Assembly: GCF_004337985.1 (NCBI RefSeq)
Contig: NC_043741.1
Span: 7,043,126 to 7,107,125 of the forward strand
Direction of reading: 5' to 3'
Length of the DNA: 64,000 nt
Origin: Pyricularia pennisetigena
Lineage: Eukaryota > Ascomycota > Sordariomycetes > Magnaporthales > Pyriculariaceae
The translations under genes and the position numbers were made by a program. Below the pieces are notes generated by a model that was not told where the DNA came from, searched no databases, and saw only the letters and a list, made by a program, of their open reading frames with translations. How positions within the stretch are numbered: the stretch's first letter is position 1; each line of letters starts with the position of its first letter. Of the stretch, positions 56,830 to 64,000 are shown one piece after another.

Positions 56830-59800
56830 ATGACTACTCCCGAGAGAAGGCAAAGCGGTTGGTGGGGAAGCATATCTGGTGGTCTCTTTGGCTCTGCCGC
56901 TAAGCGCCGCAGTGAACCGGAGAGGATCGAACCTAGACCCGAGCCCACGCGACTCAACGTCCCAGCGAGAGACTCGATCCTCGAGAATGGCGCACATCAT
57001 GATACGCCGAGACCGCGCGTTTCGTTCCAGGAGGAAGACCGGGCCACATCCCCAGAGAGCCCAGCTAAGCGCGCCTCGGCTGCGCAGATGGCTACTCGCA
57101 AAATTTTCGAGCGCCCACAGGGTCCCTCAAGCAAGCTTTCGAGCAGTACTGTCAGGGCAACAAATTTCTCGGCTGTTGCATCGCCGCGTCCCATGTTCAG
57201 GGCCTCGTCAGCTGCACCCGAAGGTGGCAGGTTTCAGTTCACGCCGCGAGCTGGTACGCCCGCAAGGCCTACCAACAACGCTTTCCGCGCCACTACCACC
57301 GCGACCTCCGCTCCAACACCTAGCCGTGATTTCCGCGCGTCTACCACCGAGAGCATCAGTCGCGGCATGGCCAAAGTGCCTCCGAGTGAGCTGTTCTCCA
57401 TGAAGATCCCAGAGCCTCCTGCGAACTTGACCGGAGAGGAGCTTGCAAGGCGCATCCCGCACAACCCTAACAGGGTTGGATCGATCTACGCCGACGAGTA
57501 TCTTTCGGACCTTTGCCCTAAAGAATTCAATGAGACCCAGAGAAAGCAGTTCTTTTGTATTTTGGATCTGCGCCGGCTGAAATACGCATCGGACGAGATC
57601 TATGTCAAGAAGGACTGGAGGTTCAACATACTCAACTTCGCAAAGGAGTACGAGAAAAGCAGGAGCCTGATCATGCTCCGGTACGGACTTTATGAATTCA
57701 AGAGCATTAAGCCTTCGCAAGAGGTGGTGTCCAAGTGGAAGGCCTCGCACGGGATTCCCCTTGATGACGAGGAGGATGACACTACAGTACCATCCGCAGC
57801 GTTGACGCGTCCTAACGGCACTGAGGGTATTCTTTCGCGCGGCAAACGCAAGGCCTCGGACGAGCCATCGCAGAGCAAGCGATCTCGTGGAACGGAACGC
57901 GAGCCTCTATCTGAGACTGCTACCCCTGCTCTGAACAAGGGCAGCAAGAAACGTATGGCAGATGATGACAGCGAGAACCCGCCAGCTAAACTACAAAAGT
58001 CTGCGACCGCATCTTCAAAAACGCCATCGGCAACCAAGAAGTTCTTCGAACAGGTTGCCAATAGCAAGCCTACTTCGTCACCCTCCATCACTGTTGAGCC
58101 CCCTTCGGCGTCGAAGCCCAAGCCGGCGTTCTCGTCGGCCTTTGGTGCTACTTCCAACAGCTCGACAACCAAGTCAATCTTTGAGGCTAGCGCCTCCACC
58201 AAGTCGACGACCGGAAAACTGGATGCTAAGCCCAATATCTTTGGCCACCTTTCAGACACAGGATCCGGCCCGGCGAGCGGAGCTGAGAACGACGCTGAAG
58301 ACGAGAATGACTCGGAGGATGATGCTCAGGAGACTAGCCAAAGCGACGACCAGAGCGGTGCAGCTAGCGGGGTTGCTGTTCCGACTCAGGCTGGCGGTGA
58401 TTTGTTTGGCAAGAAGCGCACTGCTGGTGGTCCTTTCGTGTCATCGTCCACGTCTTCCGAGGCGGGTGATGCCCAATCGGGCCCAAGCCTCTTTGACCGT
58501 GTCACAAAAGGTGATGATGGGAAACCCAAACGCATATTTTCGCCCAATACAAGTACTGTAGCTTCACCAGCTCCATCCAAGCCTGCGTCAGACAACGAGA
58601 AGGCATCCAGCTCTATCAAGCCGCAGCAACCCCTGGTTGGCAACCAGACATGGTCCGTTGATTCCCCCATCAAGTTTGCTGCTGCCCCATCAACTTCAGG
58701 CTCTTTGTTTGGAGCAGCTCCCGCGGCTGCTAAGTCGCCAGCTACCGATCAAGACTCGACCACCACCAACGCCGCACCTAAGCTTTTTAGCTTCGACTCT
58801 AAGCCCGCCGAGACAGGCGCAAGCTCTACTCCAAAATTCGGTACCTCGCTTGCTGGTTCTACAACTTCCAGCCTTTTCGGTGCCAAAACCAATGGGTCGA
58901 CTCCTGAGGCCAGCAAGGAGTCAAAGACAACTGAGGCAACGCCGTCGGCAGCACCCTCTCAGAAAGCGCCTCATCCTATGTTTGGCGCGGTGCCAGGCCA
59001 GGAATCTAAGCCTTCCTTTACCGCTCCTGGACAGTCCGATTCCAAGTCGGTCTTCGGTGCGGCAAAGCCTCTTTTCGGTGCCGACCCCAGCGGCTCAGAG
59101 TCTGCCAAGCCCTTGTTTGGTGCAGCTGCTGCGCCAGACAAGCCCAAGGCCAATCCTAGTTCTCTCTTCGGCTCGAGCACTGCACAACCGTCAGTGGCTT
59201 TTGGCTCTGCAGCGCCAACGCCGAACCCTTCTACCAGCCTTGGATCGTCACAGGAACCACCCAAGCCTCTGTTTGGACAGACTGCTGCCAAGGACGCACC
59301 CGCGCCGTCCTTCGGTTTCGGTGCAAAACAAGACACTCCCAAGCCTCTATTTGGACAGGAAGCCGCAAAGGATACGCCCAAGCCTCTATTCGGGCAGGAA
59401 GCTGCAAAGGATGCCCCCAAGCCTACATTCAGCTTTGGGGACAGTTCGCAAAAGCCGCAGACGCCAAGTCTGTTTGGCGCTGCGGGCGGCCAGAGCACTC
59501 CTACCACCCCGGCCTTTGGAGCCGCCAAGAGGAGTGCTGAGCCAGAAGAGACCGGAGAGCCGCAAGCCAAGCGCAGCATGTTTGGCAATGCCGCCCCAGT
59601 TGCAACCCCGAATCCACAAACATCTCTCTTTGGTAATTCTGCAACTTCAACAGCGGCTGCGACGACACCATCTTTGTTCGGCAGCGCTGCTACGGCAGAC
59701 AACAACAAATCAGCACCAAGCTTCACCTTTGGTGGTGCGGCAGAAAAGACTTCATCACCAACACCTTTGTTCGGAGCAACCTCGACGGCGGGCGCCTCGA

Positions 59801-60968
59801 CGCCATCTTTCTCCTTCGGCGCCGGCACTGCTAATGGGACTTCAACGCCGTCCTTCAGCTTCGGTGGAGGTGCCACGCAGAATGGTGCTTCTACACCGGC
59901 ACCTTCGTTCAACTTTGGCGGTACGGGCCAGTCCAACGGCCAGGCCTCTAACCAAAACTCGACATTGTTCGGAGGTAGTGTCTCCGCTCCAAGTTCATTC
60001 ACTTTTGGTGCTGGTGGCGGAGGTGACAAGCCTTTCAACAACCCATTCGCCAGCGGTGGCGGTGGCGATGCTGCTGGATCGGTGAGCTTCAACTTTGGTG
60101 GTGGCTCAAACACCCAGCCCGCAGGCGCTGGTGGCTCATCGGGCATGTTCAACTTTTCCAGCGGCGGTTCCAACGGAACCTTAACTCCGGTTTTCAGCTT
60201 TGGAGGAGGTGGCCAAACCAATGGTACCGCTGCTTCTCCTGGAAATGCCGCGGCAGGCGGCTCGATATTCAACTTGGCTCCTCCCGTGGGCGGCACCTCA
60301 ACAGGTACTAGTAAGTAAACCTCGAAAAATATTTTCTACTGTCTTCTCTCAAACTTTAGCCTCCTAGATAAGGGCGAGGGCATAATATTAAAACTGGATC
60401 TGTTACCACATCAGACACCCCTTTTACTTTCGGAGGAGCTTCAAGCCTGGCTACCACGCCGGCTGCTGGCACGCCCGAGCCAGCTGCCAATGGTGATGCA
60501 GATGCACAGAAGGCTGACGGGGACGAGGAACCACAGGCGCAAATCAATCTTACAGAAGGAGGGCCGGGCGAGGAGGACGAGGACGTCGTTTTTGAAGTAC
60601 GGGCTAAGGCCTTAAAGCTCATCAACAAGGCCGACGAGTCGGACGAAGAAGTCGCGAAGAAGGACGAGAAGAAGTCGCCCTGGAAGACGATGGGTGTCGG
60701 CCCCTTGAGGCTGCTCAAGCACAAGACTACGGGTGGGGTACGAATTCTCCTGAGGGGAGAGCCGCGGGGCAACGTGGTTATGAATAAGTTGCTCCTGGCC
60801 AATTACGATTACAAGACGGAGCCGGGCGACAAATATGTCAAGTTAACTACCGCCAAGGACGGGGGCGGCTTGGAGACGTGGATGTTGCAAGTCAAAGACA
60901 AAACCAAGGGCAAGGAGCTGGCTACCGCGCTGATGAAACACAAGGACGCCAACAAGCCCAAGGACTAA
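56830..60968 (+). CDS. FG nucleoporin of the Nup2/Nup61 (Nup50-like) family
   Basis: This is a nuclear pore basket or mobile nucleoporin that binds Ran-GTP and importins. Two exons (56830-60310, 60415-60968) give 1344 aa. The N-terminus (QSGWWGSISGGLFGSAAKRR) is basic. A conserved helical region at ~215-310 (YADEYLSDLCPKEFNETQRK, then KKDWRFNILNFAKEYEKSR) is characteristic of fungal Nup2-type proteins, and a Lys-rich likely NLS (GKRKASDEPSQSKRSRG) follows. From ~370 to 1165 there are many FG, LFG and FxFG repeats. The last ~125 residues (about 1217-1342) are a Ran-binding domain: VVFEVRAKALKLINK, WKTMGVGPLRLLKHK, GVRILLRGEPRGNVVMNKLL. The intron sits at the end of the FG region, just before TPFTFGG. 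A 39-nt tandem duplication lies inside the FG zone. In Aspergillus, Nup2 relocates to mitotic chromatin. Confidence 0.93.
59332..59421 (+). repeat. 39-nt tandem duplication within FG repeats
   Basis: Two near-identical 13-codon units, each reading D-T-P-K-P-L-F-G-Q-E-A-A-K, lie head to tail (59332-59370, 59371-59409), and a third diverged start follows. The two units differ at a few synonymous positions, so the duplication is recent but not brand new. A related, diverged unit lies about 60 nt upstream. Confidence 0.9.
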
Positions 60969-61809
60969 AGAGGCCTTGCTTGTATGCGTTTCTCGATGAG
61001 TCCTGTCTTTCCTCATTGACTTGTAATGTCCAGCGTTCCCTTCTGATGGAGTGAAGATGGAGTCTGGGTTGCCATGCTCTTGCAATAGGAAGCAAAGAAG
61101 AGGGGGCGTTTCCTTTTTTTTTTTACAATAATATACGCACACACAAGGTCTGTTTCGTTTCCTAAGTCACTACAATTTTCCCCCCAATATGGTTGAGCTT
61201 ACTCTTCTACCCGTACTTTCACTGCATTCGATTCACCTATGTCTACGGAGTCTCTTCGTTTTACCCTTTATTTCTTTATTAGCACAGCATGGCAGGCACT
61301 TGGCTTTTTTACTTTTACTATTGTGGTTCACATTGTCAGCCCTTCATTTACGTTGCCTACTTCCACCAAGTTAGTTTTCACCATGGTTTCGTCCCTGATG
61401 CCCAAGGCGAAATGGCGCATTGCTGATTTTCTCAAACTCCCTGCCTTGTTTTTCTCCTTTTTTTCACCTTCGTTTTTTTCCTCAGTAGACTGTCCAATCG
61501 GGCATTTCTTTTATATTTCTGTCATTCGCGCAAAGGAAGAGGGTTTCGCGCATGTTCATTTACAATCGATGGAAAATGTGTATAATTGTGAGGGGCGACT
61601 GTCGAATAAAAAGCACTGGTGGTACGCGAGGGCCGAGACAAGATGACATTTGAGTTTAACTCGGCCTTCTTGAAAACAACTTCTGATCCTTTTGCTGTTC
61701 CGCGATGGTGACTGCCATGTCATAGTAAAGTAAGCTAGCTGGTGCCTTGGTGATATGGAGCGAATGCCAAAACGCAATCATCACGTGATGCAGGACGGCC
61801 TCAAATACG

Positions 61810-61842
<33 letters not shown>

Positions 61843-62859
61843 ACCAAATGCGAACCACGGACATTGGGTTCTGCAGCCTGACCAAATCGTAGGGCACCTG
61901 CACCACTAACCTGTGTGCCTAGTCCTTGGCACCACTCAAGTGTGGCGATGTAGAAAAAAAGGCAACCATGCCTCACCATGCAGCCGAAGCAGAATCTACA
62001 GTAGAGACAAAAAATTGAAAGGGAAAACACGTACTGGGGGATTTTGTGTCACCTTGACGAATCGCCGCCTCGTCGTCCGCCTCACTTTTCCTCACCACGG
62101 GGATTATGGTGCGCGTGGTCTCTCTTGAGCAAACTTGGATGGTTCCTGCTTGACCCCTCCCGTCCTTCATCCACCGACCGATTGCGACGCGGCGTTGCGG
62201 AAACCCAAATCTCACCTATACTCGGCCTCGGGATGGCTGCTTGTTGGTCTCATTGCTCTCTGGCTCGCCTTCTTGCTACCACTGTTCGTCGGCACCTCGC
62301 TTAGCCGCGTTCGCAGATTTCGACGTACGGAGGAGAAAGCAAGGTATTGCGTTGATTTTCGGTGAAGTTTCTGGATGTTGCTGCCGTCAAAAATATTTGA
62401 ATCAAAAGCTACGGAGCACCCACCCCAGGCGCCTTGGCCCATCACGTTGATTGAGGCGCAGGAGAGCCTCCTTCTGGTTACCCAACGCAGCAGCGGACCC
62501 AACCAGATCGCTTGTCGCTCGAGCGGCACCAAATTCGACCTGGCGATTTGTTGTGCGTATCCATCTCTCTTTTCTTTTTTCACGAATTGTATTTGGGGCA
62601 AACAATTGCGGGATCTGGCCTTGATCACTTCGTCGAACCTCGCGTCAACCAGCATCCACGGCAGCAATCGCCGCTTGGGTTTGACTTGTATTTATTTTTG
62701 TCTCTCGCCCCCTTGTGGCATCCCGTATGCTCTCCACTCCTCTTTGCTTGATTCCTCCATGTTGCTTTCGAAAGCATGTAACCACGACATAATTCATCTG
62801 ACAAAGCGAATCGCCTATTAGGGTAGGGAATTGGGTTGAGAGGTTAAGCAGACGCACCA
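60969..62859. other. 1.9-kb intergenic, nucleoporin 3' flank and C2H2 gene promoter
   Basis: The left part is T-rich, including a T31 run (61811-61841). The right part is a pyrimidine-rich promoter or leader for the C2H2 gene. Frames of 80-150 codons occur on both strands but are low-complexity and lack domain or splice evidence. Confidence 0.45.
61811..61841. repeat. T31 homopolymer
   Basis: This is a run of 31 T between the nucleoporin and C2H2 genes. It is similar in scale to the A runs elsewhere in the window. Confidence 0.9.
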
Positions 62860-64000
62860 ATGTATCAGCATGGCGCTTCCGAAGAGCATGGGGATGAGCT
62901 ATCAAACCTGGAGTCCGAGATACGCATGGATGTACTCGGCTCTGTGCCTCCGGCCGGATCGGGGGATAACCTGACACAGATCCCTCACGTCATGTATGCC
63001 TGGTGCAACAACAACGATGCGCCATGGAGCTCCGTCACCGCCGCCACTACGTTGTCAGGTCCGCTTTCCAGGGTTCATAGCGGGACCAACACAGGCCGAA
63101 TTCCAGGGATACCTAGAAATGCCGCCGACCTGCCGCTGTCCTTCAACGAGTATCGCTGGAGCCAACCTGCCCTTTCTGAATGCTCGACGCAACCGCCGAT
63201 CGACAGATTTACGTCCGATTCGGGCTACGGGACCGTGCAGTCGGCGCCGAGGCTCAGTAATGCGAACACGTCCGTCTTTGGTGACAATAACACCGACACG
63301 CAAAGCCTTGCTGGCCATCTCTCCAATTTTGAATTGCAGACAAACAGCCTGACGCCCGTTGAGGCATTCTATAAGCGCAGCCATGGTGACCTTGGCCCGG
63401 GGGCTACGGCATACGGTTCGCAGCCAACAATGCAAGGAGCCAGTCCCCTGATATGCCCACATTGTCCTGATCCTTTCAAGACCAGGTCGCAGCTGAAGTG
63501 AGCTAGCCCAGATAACTAATTACCCGTCGCGCTCATGTGCTTACCATTCCGGTATATCTCTTTAGGAAGCACATGCAACGACATGACAAGATGCACTTTT
63601 GTAAAGAACCCGGATGCTTGCGTAAAGAAGGGTTCAGCACACAAAATGATCTAGACCGACACAAGCGCAGCAAGCATCCGGCGTCGCACGCGACCGGGCG
63701 GCGATATAGATGTCACCTTGGCGCCTGCAAGAACAAACCCAAGAAGTGGCCACGGGCTGATAACTTCAGACAGCATCTGAAGAGAAGACACAAGGATGAG
63801 ATCGAATACGATGACCTGGAACAATTTATAGTAGAGGAGTGAGTTCTTTTTCCGTCACTCTGGTTCTCCTGGGCCATGTTGGGATCTTTGCTAACACAAG
63901 GGCTCAGGAACGCTCCACCGGCGAACGGGCTGATCGATTGCGGATCGAACATAGACACAGAGACGGAATACTTGGGCCCTGGGCCTTTGCATGTAGAATT
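62860..64000 (+). CDS. C2H2 zinc-finger protein (partial, runs off right edge)
   Basis: This is a nuclear DNA-binding protein, probably a transcription factor. Exons: 62860-63497, 63566-63838, then 63908 to beyond 64000, all with GT-AG sites. The N-terminal ~190 residues are polar and disordered. The finger array starts at ICPHCPDPFKTRSQLK and continues across the intron as KHMQRHDK. The second finger is FCKEPGCLRKEGFSTQNDLD with RHKRSKH. The third has RCHLGACKNKPKKWPRADNF with RQHLKRRH, where the long spacer is typical of a fungal-specific finger group. An acidic stretch (IEYDDLEQFIVEE) follows. The third exon begins NAPPANGLIDCGSNIDTETE. The C-terminus is outside the window, so length and any activation domain are unknown. 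Target genes cannot be inferred. Confidence 0.88.

Noticed and set aside
58971..60296. A 441-codon open frame antisense to the FG region of the nucleoporin
   Set aside because: It mirrors the FG repeats (Pro/Leu/Ala/Lys-rich), depends on the sense codon bias and has no start or splice evidence of its own. The sense frame carries Ran-binding and FG signatures.

Overview
This window is ordinary nuclear chromosome from a filamentous ascomycete, very probably a Sordariomycete. Magnaporthales is my best guess, from the make-up of the 390-aa PKA regulatory subunit and the fungal-specific paralogues present. The genome style fits: short GT-AG introns of about 55-120 nt, 1-6 exons per gene, pyrimidine-rich leaders, long A/T homopolymers between genes, and genes alternating between strands without operons. 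All exon joins below were derived by hand from splice sites, reading-frame continuity and family conservation.

Layout, left to right: an F-box-type protein (-) and the histone chaperone HAT2 (-). HAT2 is divergent from XRN1 (+), the cytoplasmic 5'-3' exoribonuclease. Then SPC3 (-), a small coiled-coil hypothetical (-), an ICln/Lot5-type protein (+), and an ERI1-like exonuclease-fold/RRM/RanBP2 zinc-finger protein (-). A gene-poor stretch of almost 4 kb follows, then PMP3 (+), a disordered hypothetical (+), free methionine-R-sulfoxide reductase (+), a GPI-anchored GH72 glucanosyltransferase (-), the F-BAR/C1/SH3 protein BZZ1 (-), and a tiny spliced Cys/His peptide gene (-). Next come the mRNA-export helicase DBP5 (+), a CFEM single-pass membrane protein (+), the flippase subunit CDC50 (-), the PKA regulatory subunit (+), the spliceosomal SPF27/BCAS2 protein (-), an SCP2 lipid-binding protein (+), a Nup2/Nup61 FG nucleoporin (+), and a C2H2 zinc-finger gene (+) that runs off the right edge.

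Most genes are housekeeping: chromatin assembly, mRNA decay and export, nuclear pore, splicing, secretion, cell wall, membrane asymmetry and cAMP signalling. They share no pathway and no operon logic. I found no tRNA, rRNA, CRISPR, transposon or secondary-metabolite cluster.

I see no large undescribed system. The best leads are local: (i) the ERI1-like protein has lost both acidic residues of exonuclease motif I and the motif III histidine, yet keeps its fold and RNA-binding modules; (ii) a 42-codon, two-exon gene encodes a metallothionein-like peptide; (iii) CDC50 is followed, in frame after one TAG, by 154 more sense codons of protein-like composition; (iv) the reductase has a first coding exon that is just the ATG; (v) the PKA regulatory subunit has an in-frame upstream start and a long leader with a GGTACC cluster.
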